A stretch of DNA of 64,000 bases. It comes from an uncultured Eudoraea sp. Its GTDB lineage: Bacteria > Bacteroidota > Bacteroidia > Flavobacteriales > Flavobacteriaceae. Every line of letters starts with the position of its first letter. The stretch's first letter is position 1. The stretch is taken from positions 62,001 through 126,000 of the forward strand of contig NZ_CAMYOM010000006.1 of NCBI RefSeq assembly GCF_947260015.1, written 5' to 3'. Under the pieces are notes generated by a model, which had not been told where the DNA came from, ran no database searches, and saw only the letters and a program-made list of their open reading frames with translations. Position numbers and translations under genes: made by a program. Positions 34,011 through 43,129 of this stretch are shown here, in pieces.

Positions 34011-34871
34011 TTAAACCTTTAAATTGTGTTTCACATGTATACTGGATCCTTTGAGATCAACTTTAATTGGTTTTTTAGTGATAATTTCACTTAACATTTT
34101 ATGGTAAGATTCGAATGTATTCAAATTCTTATGACCGCCTCCAATCACTGTATGTAAGGTTGTTGAAGTCGGTTTTATTTTGGATAGCTTAACGCTGTTC
34201 TTGTAAGGTATCAACTTGTCATCTGTGCCATGAATAATATGGATAGGGCAATTTACGTATTGTAGCCATTTATAGGTAGGCATAGGAAATTTAATCAGTA
34301 TCGAAAGAGGCATAAAAGGAATGTATTTTTTGGCCACTTTACTTAAACTGTAATAAGGAGCATCCAGAATCAACATTCTTGGATTGTTCATAGATGCTAG
34401 TTTGGCGGCAAAACCAGAACCTAAAGAGCGACCGTAAAGAATGATATATTTTTCGTCAACTTTTTCCTTTATTTTATTGTAGATCACCTGCATATCCCGC
34501 TTAATGGCTTTCTGCGTGCGCCTGCCTGTACTTTTACCAAAACCCCTATAATCTACCATTAAAACATCATAGCCATGCCTTGTAAAATCAACAGCAAACT
34601 TCCCCCAGCCTTTTATACTTTTGGAATTTCCTTTTAGATAGAATACAATACCCTTAGGCTGCCTTGCTTTAAATCTAAGTCCATTTATTATTGCTCCATC
34701 CCTTGTTTCAACATTGTATTCCTCTATTTCCTGGTGCTCATATTGAAACAGGAAATCCTTAGGGAGCTTTTCGGGTTTGAACATAAGGTAATCCTGAAGA
34801 AAATAAAGAAGTGCGCTAATTACTATATAAACCAGAAACAATATAACAACAATATAACCCCAACTTGGCAT
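34011..34871 (-). CDS. Alpha/beta hydrolase paralogue, membrane-anchored
   Basis: The 286-residue protein shares layout and sequence with the next gene: N-terminal span (about 7-28), a PEKLPKDF stretch, nucleophile LYGRSLGSG, acid HGTDDKLIP and His GGGHKNL. It differs at the oxyanion loop, where the usual HGN is KGN (FYLKGNSKS), so its activity or specificity may differ. The stop lies directly before the ATG of the downstream paralogue, so both are probably made from one transcript. Confidence 0.85.
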   Translation of the reverse strand: MPSWGYIVVILFLVYIVISALLYFLQDYLMFKPEKLPKDFLFQYEHQEIEEYNVETRDGAIINGLRFKARQPKGIVFYLKGNSKSIKGWGKFAVDFTRHGYDVLMVDYRGFGKSTGRRTQKAIKRDMQVIYNKIKEKVDEKYIILYGRSLGSGFAAKLASMNNPRMLILDAPYYSLSKVAKKYIPFMPLSILIKFPMPTYKWLQYVNCPIHIIHGTDDKLIPYKNSVKLSKIKPTSTTLHTVIGGGHKNLNTFESYHKMLSEIITKKPIKVDLKGSSIHVKHNLKV

Positions 34872-34916
34872 AGAATTACTTTTGTTTCAATGTACAAAAA
34901 ATTCTAGTTACGGGGT

Positions 34917-35699
34917 TTATTCAAATTCAAGCTTGTGCAATAGCAGTCCAGAACCGGGAGCGATATAAGATATCTTTATTTCTGTGCCTTCAAGTAAAGA
35001 TGATTCAATTTCCTGTATGCTAAGCAGACCTTTGCCTAATTGGACCAGAGCGCCCATAATCATCCTAACCTGGTAACGCATAAATCCTTTTCCGCAAATT
35101 CTAAGTATATAACTGCGCTCTGGAAAAAAACTGGCATTAATTTCTGTATTCTCTATAATTTCGCAAGAAGTTAATGTTCTTGTTACTTGTTTATTCTCTC
35201 CGGGTTTCGCGGTATAAGCCCTAAAATTGTGGGTGCCTGTATAAAGTGCTGCAGCCTTTATCATAAGGTTTATATCCAGATCCTCTAAAATGTTTGCCAT
35301 GTAAGGTGCACAAAAAGGGTGGTTCTTTTCACCAAAAGAAAAAAAATAGCGGTATTCCTTAGATTTACTATCCTTAATAATATTAAAGCCTTTATCTATA
35401 TAATTTATTTTAAATACCTTAATATCAGTAGGTAAGTTGTTATTAAATAATTTAATAAAATCCGATAAATCCGAAATTGGTTCTTCTTCGAGTATCAGTT
35501 GAAAAGCCGCATCTAATGCTGAAACTTTTGCATCAGTTCTCCCAGCACCTAAGATTTTGAATTTCTGTTGGGGAAGAATAAATTTAAGTGTTTTAAGAAG
35601 CATTCCTTCTATAGTTCTTTGTCCGGGTTGCTTTTGCCATCCACTATATCTGAAGCCTAAAAACTGAACTCTAATCAAGTAATAATAGCGTTTTTTCAT
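34917..35699 (-). CDS. TruA-like tRNA pseudouridine synthase (variant active-site motif)
   Basis: The 260-residue protein has the TruA fold: VQFLGFRYSGWQKQPGQRTIE at the start (first 20 residues of this: VQFLGFRYSGWQKQPGQRTI), the catalytic Asp in GAGRTDAKVSA (D56), the Arg region CGKGFMRYQVRMIMGALVQLG and the C-terminal LLLHKLEF. TruA modifies U38-40 in the anticodon arm. The usual GRTDAGVHA is here GRTDAKVSA, so this may be a second, divergent paralogue common in flavobacteria rather than the main TruA. It sits upstream of the two hydrolase genes on the same strand. Confidence 0.8.
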   Translation of the reverse strand: MKKRYYYLIRVQFLGFRYSGWQKQPGQRTIEGMLLKTLKFILPQQKFKILGAGRTDAKVSALDAAFQLILEEEPISDLSDFIKLFNNNLPTDIKVFKINYIDKGFNIIKDSKSKEYRYFFSFGEKNHPFCAPYMANILEDLDINLMIKAAALYTGTHNFRAYTAKPGENKQVTRTLTSCEIIENTEINASFFPERSYILRICGKGFMRYQVRMIMGALVQLGKGLLSIQEIESSLLEGTEIKISYIAPGSGLLLHKLEFE

Positions 35700-35892
35700 G
35701 ATGGTTAAGATAATTAAATGTAAGGTTTCCAGATAGTAATTTCTGAAACTTTGAATTTATTTCTCTACGGTCTTGATAGGGTAGTTTTGGTATTTACGTA
35801 TTGACTTATCTTGGGAATTCATAGATTATTTAAAATAGGAAATACATTTTTTTGTATTTTGTATAGTATAAAACAACCTAAACTAAAACAAA

Positions 35893-36333
35893 ATGAGCGA
35901 AAAATTAAACACAAAACCACCTGTTTGGTTTTGGATTGTGAGCATTCTAGCACTATTATGGAACTTAATGGGAGTTATGTCTTATCTGGAACAGGCATAC
36001 ATGACTGATGAGATGAAAGAGCAATACACTGCAGATCAATTGACCTTAATGGACGGTATTCCGGCATGGGTTACAGCTGCATTTGCTATAGCTGTGTGGG
36101 GTGGCCTTCTGGGGTGTATTGCCCTTTTACTTAGAAAAAAATGGGCCAAACCTATACTATTGCTTTCCCTTATTGCTATACTAATACAGATGGGATATTC
36201 ATTTTTTATGACTAATGCTGCGGAAATTTATGGTCCGCTGCCAGGTATAATTATTCCGTTGCTTGTTATTATTATTAGCTTTGCACTGGTACAATTCGCC
36301 CGGATTGCAGAGAAACGCAATTGGATTACTTAG
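35893..36333 (+). CDS. Four-span membrane protein, unknown
   Basis: The 146-residue protein has four predicted membrane spans (about 10-30, 62-82, 87-107, 115-137) with a short acidic periplasmic or cytoplasmic loop rich in Met and Glu after the first (YMTDEMKEQYTADQL). It is a type seen in many flavobacteria without a known role; I do not see transporter signatures. A strong terminator follows, so it is a single-gene unit. Confidence 0.7.
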   Translation: MSEKLNTKPPVWFWIVSILALLWNLMGVMSYLEQAYMTDEMKEQYTADQLTLMDGIPAWVTAAFAIAVWGGLLGCIALLLRKKWAKPILLLSLIAILIQMGYSFFMTNAAEIYGPLPGIIIPLLVIIISFALVQFARIAEKRNWIT

Positions 36334-36352
36334 AAAGAAACTAATCTTTTCA

Positions 36353-36384
36353 AAAAGGTGCATATTTAAATATGCGCCTTTTTT
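36353..36384 (+). terminator. Rho-independent terminator after the four-span membrane protein gene
   Basis: AAAAGGTGCATA pairs with TATGCGCCTTTT (one G-U) around TTTAAA, with a long T-run after it. It begins 20 bp past the stop codon at 36333. Confidence 0.85.
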
Positions 36385-36514
36385 TGTTTTATTCTTATTC
36401 TTATTTATTATAAAGATTCTTGAACAGATCTGGTAAAGCTTAATTTTTTTGGGACATATACTTTTGCGGACACCCTCAGCATAATCAAAAAAAGAGGTTA
36501 GAAAACGGAAACCC

Positions 36515-36538
36515 AAGTTGTTTTCGCAACAACTTTTT
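36515..36538 (+). terminator. Second terminator-like hairpin before the next gene, possible small RNA or attenuator
   Basis: AAGTTGTT pairs with AACAACTT around TTCGC, followed by TTT. It lies 131 bp after the previous terminator with no gene between, so it would end a short transcript starting near 36400-36480, or attenuate the gene at 36646. The 130 bases between the two hairpins carry a TACTTTTG box at 36460-36475 like a -7 element, but no open frame worth calling. Confidence 0.4.
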
Positions 36539-36645
36539 GAGGTTACTCAACATTGTTTGCGCTTCATCGAATTTTTTCAAATAAAGAATATAGGCTTACG
36601 TTAAAAATTGCAACAAGGTTTCCCAAAGCCTTGCAACCTACTTAT

Positions 36646-37125
36646 ATGAAGGCAATTTTAAAACTATTTTCCTGGAGGAAATGTTTGGTACTATCCATTG
36701 CAGTTATTGCAATACTTATAGTTTTCAACTTTTATGGTTTGTATACCAATAAGTTTTACTTTTTCAAATTTGACAACTATATATTTCCATTATTTACAGT
36801 AGTTCATTTTATTTATCTATATGTCCTTTGGTTTAAAATAAAAGTACAGGAGTATACAGATCCACAAATGCGGAATCTGGAATATGCCATGTATGGCATT
36901 TTTCTTATTTACATTTTTAAAATAATGGATACGGGATATATATTGCTTAGCTATTCTGAATATAAGGACCATATTGTGCCAAATACATTTATACCTGTTG
37001 GCACAATGATTTTTCTTTTGCAGTTCTTTCTACTTTTCATAACCATAATGACGTTTAAACACAGAACATTAATAGTGGGTCCATATAACTTTGATAACCT
37101 TAATGAGAATATTGATTCCTGGTAA
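36646..37125 (+). CDS. Four-span membrane protein, unknown
   Basis: About 159 residues starting MKAILKLFSWRKCLVLSIAV. Predicted spans lie at about 12-31, 46-66, 84-103 and 124-145. The C-terminal part, GPYNFDNLNENIDSW, is soluble and acidic. No family is recognised. I use ATG 36646; the frame is open to a TTG at 36553, but the extra residues overlap the hairpin region and are not needed for the first span. A hairpin terminator follows. Confidence 0.6.
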   Translation: MKAILKLFSWRKCLVLSIAVIAILIVFNFYGLYTNKFYFFKFDNYIFPLFTVVHFIYLYVLWFKIKVQEYTDPQMRNLEYAMYGIFLIYIFKIMDTGYILLSYSEYKDHIVPNTFIPVGTMIFLLQFFLLFITIMTFKHRTLIVGPYNFDNLNENIDSW

Positions 37126-37155
37126 TAATAATTTTCTATTATGTTATGGCAATGC

Positions 37156-37187
37156 AAAAGACCCTGGATGAATTTCCAGGGTCTTTT
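37156..37187. terminator. Terminator, usable on both strands
   Basis: AAAAGACCCTGG pairs perfectly with CCAGGGTCTTTT around an 8-base loop. It lies between the membrane protein gene (+) and the end of the MoxR-type ATPase gene (-). Confidence 0.85.
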
Positions 37188-37295
37188 CACATAAAGAAAG
37201 CACACTAAATCTGTAGTAATTTTAATGATTGTATACTAAATAAAAGTGACAAAGAATTTAAGGTGATCACAGAATTCTAAAACTTTGATTGAAGC

Positions 37296-38765
37296 TTATA
37301 ACTTACTTATAAAACTCCCATAAAGGTCTTTAAATTGATATCCCTTTTGAAATCTGCGTTTACTTAATTTTTTATTAGCAACAAGTCCCCATAATAGAAA
37401 TTCCTTAAGAAAATATGTATCCTCTTCGGGAATATCAGGCTGATACCTTTTAATAAGCGTGTTTAGTTCGGGAATGCCGTTGAGGGTATCTTCATACTCA
37501 CTATCTGTTAAATTGTCCATTAAATCAAATCCCTCGCTTTCAAAGAACCAATTGATCAGGTCATCATATGGGCTTTCAGCATCCTTCTGTTCCAATTTCT
37601 CAATCTTTGGAAAATAATTGGAGAATAACGTTTTAATGGCATCTTCAAATAGTATAAGTGCAACTGTATCTGCACCTTCCTGTTCGCCTTCATATACCAG
37701 TTCTATTTTGCCAGTAATAGCCGGAATGATTCCCATAAAATCACTAAGCCTTACCTGTGTCTTATCTTCACCGGAGATCAACGCTCTTCGCTCTGCAGTG
37801 CTTAACAGGTTTTCGAAGCCCGTAATACTTGTTCGTGCACTAACCCCACTTTTTGAATCTACATATTCACTTTTCCGTGCCTCAAAACTAATCTGCTCAA
37901 GTAAATCTTTCGCCATGTCTGGTACATAAATAGATTTTACCTGCCTCTCATCTAATTGAGCCTCTTGTTCGGTAATTCTTCTGGCAATTTCAATTTCTTC
38001 CGGGTAATGCGTAAGAATTTGAGATCCTATCCTGTCCTTTAAAGGTGTAACTATACTACCCCTGTTCGTATAATCTTCCGGATTCGCGGTAAAGACAAAC
38101 TGAATATCCAGGGGTAATCTCAATTTAAAGCCTCTTATCTGAATATCCCCTTCCTGTAAAATGTTAAATAAGGATACCTGAATCCTTGACTGGAGATCCG
38201 GTAGTTCGTTGATAACAAAAATGCAGCGGTTGGAACGTGGTATCATTCCAAAATGAATAACCCTGTCATCTGCATAAGATAGTTTCATATTTGCTGCCTT
38301 AATCGGATCTACATCGCCTATTAGATCTGCTACAGTCACATCTGGTGTGGCTAGTTTTTCATAAAAACGATCTTCTCTGTGCAGCCACGAAATAGGCGTT
38401 TTATCGCCCTTCTCCTTGATAAGTTCTCTACTGAACCGTGATATGGGCTTAAGAGGGTCATCATTAATCTCAGATCCCTCAACAAAAGGTATCCATTCAT
38501 CGAGCAGGTTAACCATTAGCCTTGCCAATCGCGTTTTAGCCTGACCTCTGAGCCCTAATAAATTAATATTATGACGAGATAAAATAGCACGCTCCAGCTC
38601 AGGTATAACCGATTCTTCATACCCCCAAATGCCGTGAAAAGTCTCTTCTCCTTTGCTTATTTTATCACGTAGATTCCATCTTAGTTCATCCTTTATACTC
38701 CTGCTATGATAGCCTGAAGCCTTGAGCCCTCCTAAGGTGGATATTTTTTTAAAATCTATTTTCAT
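37296..38765 (-). CDS. MoxR/magnesium-chelatase-like AAA+ ATPase
   Basis: The 489-residue AAA+ protein has a variant Walker A, LLGLRGQAKTRLAR (Ala in place of the usual Gly before Lys), Walker B CIFVINELPDL, sensor-like FVFTANPEDYTNRG and an Arg finger region PLKDRIGSQI. It resembles ChlI/BchI and MoxR ATPases, which remodel partner proteins together with a vWA protein. Its partner is almost certainly the vWA protein encoded 50 bp upstream (38816-39958). The target is unknown. The C-terminal region (about 370-489) is acidic and helical. Confidence 0.85.
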   Translation of the reverse strand: MKIDFKKISTLGGLKASGYHSRSIKDELRWNLRDKISKGEETFHGIWGYEESVIPELERAILSRHNINLLGLRGQAKTRLARLMVNLLDEWIPFVEGSEINDDPLKPISRFSRELIKEKGDKTPISWLHREDRFYEKLATPDVTVADLIGDVDPIKAANMKLSYADDRVIHFGMIPRSNRCIFVINELPDLQSRIQVSLFNILQEGDIQIRGFKLRLPLDIQFVFTANPEDYTNRGSIVTPLKDRIGSQILTHYPEEIEIARRITEQEAQLDERQVKSIYVPDMAKDLLEQISFEARKSEYVDSKSGVSARTSITGFENLLSTAERRALISGEDKTQVRLSDFMGIIPAITGKIELVYEGEQEGADTVALILFEDAIKTLFSNYFPKIEKLEQKDAESPYDDLINWFFESEGFDLMDNLTDSEYEDTLNGIPELNTLIKRYQPDIPEEDTYFLKEFLLWGLVANKKLSKRRFQKGYQFKDLYGSFISKL

Positions 38766-38815
38766 AATTATCTAAATCTTTATATAACAATACTTTATGT
38801 AATTAATATAATGTT

Positions 38816-39958
38816 TTACTTTAATCTTTTTTTTCTATTTTGTTCATAATCTTCAAAAATCATTTCTCCTAAACCTTCCAGTCCTGTAAAAAATGCTTTT
38901 CCATTATTAGCTTCTGTAAAGTGCCTTATGAATTGTCTTAAATAAGGATCTTGTGCTATCATGAAAGTAGTAATGGGAATATGTAATTTTCTCGCCTGCC
39001 TTGCCGTATTGTAACATTTTTCAACAATAAAATCGTCGAGGCCAACACTATTTTTATAATAAGTACCATCCGGCATTCGCAAACAACTGGGTTTACCGTC
39101 CGTGATCATAAAGATTTGTTTATTGGTATTTCTTTTTCTCCTCAACATATCCATAGCAAGCTGTAATCCGGCGACAGTATTGGTATGGTATGGTCCTACT
39201 TTTAAGTATGGAAGATCCTTAATGGGAATGGGCCAGGCATCATTACCAAAAACCAAAATATCAAGAGTATCTTTCGGGTACCTTGTGGTAATAAGCTCGG
39301 CTAATGCCATTGCGACCTTTTTGGCTGGTGTAATCCGGTCCTCTCCATATAAGATCATAGAATGACTAATATCTATCATCAGGACAGTACTCATTTGAGC
39401 TTTAAAATGGGTGTCTTCAACTACAAGATCGTCTTCGGTGAGGGAAAAACTATCCATACCATGGTTAATCTGGGCATTTTTCAAACTTTCGGTCATGGAA
39501 ATATGCTCTAAAGAATCTCCGTAACGATACTCCCTAAAATCACCGGTATGCTCGTCACCCTGACCCGATTTGCCGGTCTTATGATTCCCGGCTCCACTTC
39601 GCTTAAGTTTGCCAAAAATCTGATCTAAAGCACGCTTACGAATAATACGCTCCATTTTAGCAGTAATTGCAAGACTAGCTTTACCAGGTTCACCTTCACC
39701 ATCACCACTACTCTCTTTTAATTCTTCCTGTAAAAATCCCTTTGCCTTCAGGTCCTCAATAAAATCATCAATGGTATAATTCTCATCTGTAAGTTCATAC
39801 TCCTTATCCAATTCTCTTAGCCAATCCAGGGCCTCGTCCACATCACCTGAGGTATGCGTGATAAGTTCCTGAAAAATCTCAAAAAGTTTTTCAAAAGGGG
39901 AAAGTTGTGGCGCCTCGTAATTTAAAAATCGAAAGCCTTTTCCTGTTTTTATAGCCAT
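38816..39958 (-). CDS. vWA domain protein, partner of the MoxR-type ATPase
   Basis: The 380-residue cytoplasmic protein has a helical N-terminal half with a GDGEGEPGK segment and a C-terminal vWA domain. The metal site is MIDISHSM (DxSxS) with the later IFMITDGKPS. It is the usual partner of a MoxR/ChlI-like ATPase, encoded next on the same strand. Together they are expected to act as a metal-ion inserter or protein-assembly chaperone. The start ATG at 39958 is directly after the probable terminator of the his operon. Confidence 0.85.
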   Translation of the reverse strand: MAIKTGKGFRFLNYEAPQLSPFEKLFEIFQELITHTSGDVDEALDWLRELDKEYELTDENYTIDDFIEDLKAKGFLQEELKESSGDGEGEPGKASLAITAKMERIIRKRALDQIFGKLKRSGAGNHKTGKSGQGDEHTGDFREYRYGDSLEHISMTESLKNAQINHGMDSFSLTEDDLVVEDTHFKAQMSTVLMIDISHSMILYGEDRITPAKKVAMALAELITTRYPKDTLDILVFGNDAWPIPIKDLPYLKVGPYHTNTVAGLQLAMDMLRRKRNTNKQIFMITDGKPSCLRMPDGTYYKNSVGLDDFIVEKCYNTARQARKLHIPITTFMIAQDPYLRQFIRHFTEANNGKAFFTGLEGLGEMIFEDYEQNRKKRLK

Positions 39959-39963
39959 TAGCT

Positions 39964-39992
39964 AAAAGTACTACATTTCATAAAATGCAGTA
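39964..39992 (-). terminator. Terminator of the his operon
   Basis: On the minus strand TACTGCATTT pairs with AAATGTAGTA over 10 bp (one G-U) around TATG, then CTTTT follows. It lies about 30 bp past the hisIE stop, just before the vWA gene start. Confidence 0.55.
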
Positions 39993-40022
39993 TTAACTTT
40001 AAGAAAATTTAAAGATTTTGGA

Positions 40023-40628
40023 CTATTCTGTTGAATGCCTGCTCTTGAGTATGTCCACTACATCATTAAGTTGAAAACCTTTAGCCTGTAATAAAATAAG
40101 GTAATGAAAAAGTAGGTCGGCACTTTCTTCCAGAAAAAGCTTGTCATTATTATCCATTGCTTCTATGACAGTTTCTACTGCTTCTTCACCAACTTTCTGG
40201 GCAATTTTGTTTATTCCACTTTTAAACAAGGAACTTACATAGCTCTTTTCATTACTGTTATGCTCTTTTCTATCCGATATTACAGTTTCAAGCTGGGTTA
40301 GAAAACCAAAATTTTGATCATTCTTTTTATCCCAGCAGGTATCGCTTCCCTTATGGCATGTAGGACCTATGGGGTTTGCAGCAATCAATAAGGTATCATT
40401 GTCACAATCAATTGCAGCATCTACCAATTTCAGATAATTACCACTTTCCTCACCTTTTTGCCATATTCTATTTTTGCTCCTGCTAAAGAAGGTAACTTTT
40501 CCGGTTTCCAAAGTTTTTTTGAGGGCATCCTCATTCATATAACCAAGCATTAGTACATTTTTGGTAGTATGGTCCTGGATTATTGCCGGTACAAGTCCAT
40601 CTTTATTTTTGTCAAATGCTATTTCCAT
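40023..40628 (-). CDS. hisIE: Bifunctional phosphoribosyl-AMP cyclohydrolase / phosphoribosyl-ATP pyrophosphatase
   Basis: The 201-residue fusion joins HisI (1-105) with its zinc site (VDAAIDCDNDTLL, GPTCHKGSDTCW) and HisE (about 110-201; QKVGEEAVETVIEAMDNNDK, ESADLLFHYLILLQAKG). HisE removes pyrophosphate from PR-ATP and HisI opens the ring, steps 2 and 3 of histidine synthesis. It is the last gene of the his operon, 33 bp after hisF, and a hairpin follows. Confidence 0.95.
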   Translation of the reverse strand: MEIAFDKNKDGLVPAIIQDHTTKNVLMLGYMNEDALKKTLETGKVTFFSRSKNRIWQKGEESGNYLKLVDAAIDCDNDTLLIAANPIGPTCHKGSDTCWDKKNDQNFGFLTQLETVISDRKEHNSNEKSYVSSLFKSGINKIAQKVGEEAVETVIEAMDNNDKLFLEESADLLFHYLILLQAKGFQLNDVVDILKSRHSTE

Positions 40629-40661
40629 AGTTCAATTCTTTTATTGCAGAGTAAAATTTAA

Positions 40662-41417
40662 TTATAATCTAACAGGTATGCCATTATCCTGTAATTCCTT
40701 TTTAAGATCTTTTATCTCCATTTCCTTAAAATGAAATACACTGGCAGCCAGCGCGGCATCTGCTTTGCCATCATTAAAAGTGTCTATAAAATGCTGCATG
40801 TTTCCGGCCCCACCTGACGCAATTATGGGAATATTGCGCTCTGTTGAGAGTCTTGCCAGTGTTTTATTTGCAAATCCGTTTTTTGTACCATCATGGTCCA
40901 TCGATGTAAATAATATTTCCCCTGCGCCTCTTTCTTCAACTTCCTTCGCCCATTGAAACAGCTCTAATTCCGTAGGTACTTTACCTCCCATAAGATGTAC
41001 TTTCCAAACCCCATTTATTTGCTTTGCGTCTATAGCCACTACAATGCACTGAGAACCGAATTTAGCAACCAGTTCATTAATTAAATCTGGGTTTTTAACC
41101 GCAGAGGAATTTATAGAAACTTTATCTGCCCCATTATGCAACAGGATATCAACATCTTCCACTGAAGAAATACCACCACCAACAGTGAAAGGGATATTAA
41201 CCTTTTCTGCTACCCGTTTAACTAAATCAGCAAGGGTCTTTCGCCTTTCTTCTGTTGCAGAAATATCAAGAAAAACCAGTTCGTCTGCACCTTCATTTGC
41301 ATAAACTTCTGCAAGTTCAACAGGATCTCCGGCGTCTCGTAAATCCACGAAATTAACACCTTTTACCGTACGGCCATCCTTAATATCCAAACAGGGAATT
41401 ATTCTTTTGGTAAGCAT
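40662..41417 (-). CDS. hisF: Imidazole glycerol phosphate synthase cyclase subunit
   Basis: The 251-residue TIM barrel begins [20 protein letters not shown] with the catalytic Asp (D11). The second catalytic Asp is in [12 protein letters not shown], and phosphate loops GGGISS and ASGGAGN are present. HisF uses ammonia from HisH to form the imidazole ring. It starts 3 bp after the end of the DinB-like gene, so that gene is part of the operon. Confidence 0.96.
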   Translation of the reverse strand: MLTKRIIPCLDIKDGRTVKGVNFVDLRDAGDPVELAEVYANEGADELVFLDISATEERRKTLADLVKRVAEKVNIPFTVGGGISSVEDVDILLHNGADKVSINSSAVKNPDLINELVAKFGSQCIVVAIDAKQINGVWKVHLMGGKVPTELELFQWAKEVEERGAGEILFTSMDHDGTKNGFANKTLARLSTERNIPIIASGGAGNMQHFIDTFNDGKADAALAASVFHFKEMEIKDLKKELQDNGIPVRL

Positions 41418-41420
41418 CTT

Positions 41421-41942
41421 CTAAAGTTTATTTTTAATATTCAAGTCGCTACCATCAAAAAATCCTAAATCCTTGTTGGTCAATAACTTTGTCCAAAATG
41501 CAATTTGACCTGTATGATAGGAATAATGTTCAACTGCATGAATTACAATTCCTATTCCAGAGAGATTAAATCCCTGTACTTCACGTTTTGTAATTAATTG
41601 TTTTTTATTACACCCATTTAGCACAAGCTTTACATTTTTGACAGTTTCTTCCAATTTTTGTATGAGCTGGATTTTAGTAAGACCATGGGTCATTGAAAAT
41701 TCTTTATCTCTATTTCTATAATCATCCTGTTCTCCTAAAGATGCAATAATATATTGGGTCATATTGCCACATATATGTACTAATTGGTTACCAATACTAT
41801 TGGACGATTCATTTGGTTTTTTCCAGATATCTGATTCTGTAATAGAATCAAGACTAATTTTTATCATTCGGGTACCCTCATCTAATCTGTAAATAGAATT
41901 TTCCAAAAATTCTGACACCCATTTATCTTTTATATTAGTCAT
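41421..41942 (-). CDS. DinB-like (DUF1572-type) protein embedded in the his operon
   Basis: The 173-residue protein is a four-helix bundle of the DinB superfamily: three possible metal-binding His are seen in NQLVHICGN and [12 protein letters not shown]. Some members are thiol transferases or damage-inducible proteins; the role here is unknown. Its ATG overlaps the end of hisA (ATGA-type, 4 bp), and hisF starts 3 bp after its stop. Such tight coupling inside the his operon suggests co-regulation, but I see no known role in histidine synthesis. Confidence 0.8.
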   Translation of the reverse strand: MTNIKDKWVSEFLENSIYRLDEGTRMIKISLDSITESDIWKKPNESSNSIGNQLVHICGNMTQYIIASLGEQDDYRNRDKEFSMTHGLTKIQLIQKLEETVKNVKLVLNGCNKKQLITKREVQGFNLSGIGIVIHAVEHYSYHTGQIAFWTKLLTNKDLGFFDGSDLNIKNKL

Positions 41943-42715
41943 TCTGATAATATAAACTGTTCTAATTGCTCTAGACTAATCTTATTCTCATAGATGGCTT
42001 TACCTAGTATGGCACCTTCGCAACCAATTTCTTGCAATTCGGCTAAATCTTCAAAATGTGCTATACCGCCACTTGCAATAAGATTTATACCCGGAATTTT
42101 AACATCTTCCACACCACTCATACTTACCACCGTCTTATTTATCCTCGTTTCCGAAAGAAGCCGCTTATATAAGTCTGTTGCCGGTCCTGCTAACATCCCG
42201 TCCTTTTTGATATCCGTACAAATGATATATCGGATCCCTTTCTTATGGTAATCCTTAACAAATGGAATCAATTTCTTATCCGATTCTTCCTGCCATCCTG
42301 TAATTGCAATTCGTTCGTCTTTAACATCTGCTCCCAGGATGATTCGTTCTGCTCCATAGGTTTCAATCCATCCCAGAAAAGTGTCACGGTCATTTACTGC
42401 GATGCTGCCTCCGGTTATCTGCCCGGCCCCGCAATCAAAGGCAATTTTTAAATCTTCATTCGTCTTCAGCCCCCCTCCAAAATCGATTTTTAAATTTGTT
42501 TTGGTAGCAATGGTTTCTAAAACCTTATAATTTACAATATGCTTTGCTTTTGCACCATCGAGATCTACCAGATGAATATATTGAATTCCATGAGCTTCAA
42601 ATTTAAGTGCTACTTCCAGCGGACTTTCGCTATAAACTTTTTTGGTAGCATAATCTCCCTGTGAGAGCCTAACACATTTACCTTCTATAATATCTATTGC
42701 CGGGATTAATCTCAT
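41939..42715 (-). CDS. hisA: ProFAR isomerase (HisA)
   Basis: The 258-residue TIM barrel opens with [20 protein letters not shown] (catalytic Asp 8), with the second catalytic Asp in [10 protein letters not shown] and the phosphate loops DFGGGLK and ASGGI. It carries out the Amadori rearrangement in step 4 of histidine synthesis. Its start directly follows the stop of the GNAT gene, and its end overlaps the DinB-like gene. Confidence 0.96.
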   Translation of the reverse strand: MRLIPAIDIIEGKCVRLSQGDYATKKVYSESPLEVALKFEAHGIQYIHLVDLDGAKAKHIVNYKVLETIATKTNLKIDFGGGLKTNEDLKIAFDCGAGQITGGSIAVNDRDTFLGWIETYGAERIILGADVKDERIAITGWQEESDKKLIPFVKDYHKKGIRYIICTDIKKDGMLAGPATDLYKRLLSETRINKTVVSMSGVEDVKIPGINLIASGGIAHFEDLAELQEIGCEGAILGKAIYENKISLEQLEQFILSE

Positions 42716-43123
42716 TTATCGTCTTTTTTGCATCCAAGTTTCCGGTTCCGAAATTTTGTGAAACCCATATTTTCTATAAAAGCCATGGGCATCATTTGTT
42801 CTTAAACCAATCCCATTTACTTCCTCAATACTGGGCAAATTCATAATATAATCCATCAAAAACCTGCCTACTCCTTTGCTCCTGTATTCATCAATAACAA
42901 ATACGTCCATTAACCATGCGAATACTACATAATCTGTAACGAGCCTCGCAAAAGCAATTTGCCTTTTGCCGTCGAATACGGCAAAGCATATAGCGTTCTC
43001 CATAGATGTTATAACTTCTTTTATGTTTCGTCCTTTTGCCCAGTATGATTGCTTTGAAAGATAATTATGGACCAAAGCAATATCCATTTCACGAATATCT
43101 GTACTGATTCTCAATTCTTTCAT
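42716..43123 (-). CDS. GNAT N-acetyltransferase embedded in the his operon
   Basis: The 135-residue protein is a GNAT: the acetyl-CoA loop is VFVIDEYRSKGVGRFLMDY (R-x-x-G-V/I-G motif), and the C-terminal GLRTNDAHGFYRKYGFHKI is typical. The acceptor is unknown. It lies between hisH (6 bp gap) and hisA (no gap), so it is part of the operon. Similar insertion of a GNAT gene between hisH and hisA may occur in related genomes; I cannot check this here. Confidence 0.85.
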   Translation of the reverse strand: MKELRISTDIREMDIALVHNYLSKQSYWAKGRNIKEVITSMENAICFAVFDGKRQIAFARLVTDYVVFAWLMDVFVIDEYRSKGVGRFLMDYIMNLPSIEEVNGIGLRTNDAHGFYRKYGFHKISEPETWMQKRR

Positions 43124-43129
43124 TTCTCA

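Noticed and set aside
36199-36516. Minus-strand frame across the membrane protein gene and its terminator
   Set aside because: It runs through a strong terminator hairpin and a low-complexity stretch, without motif.
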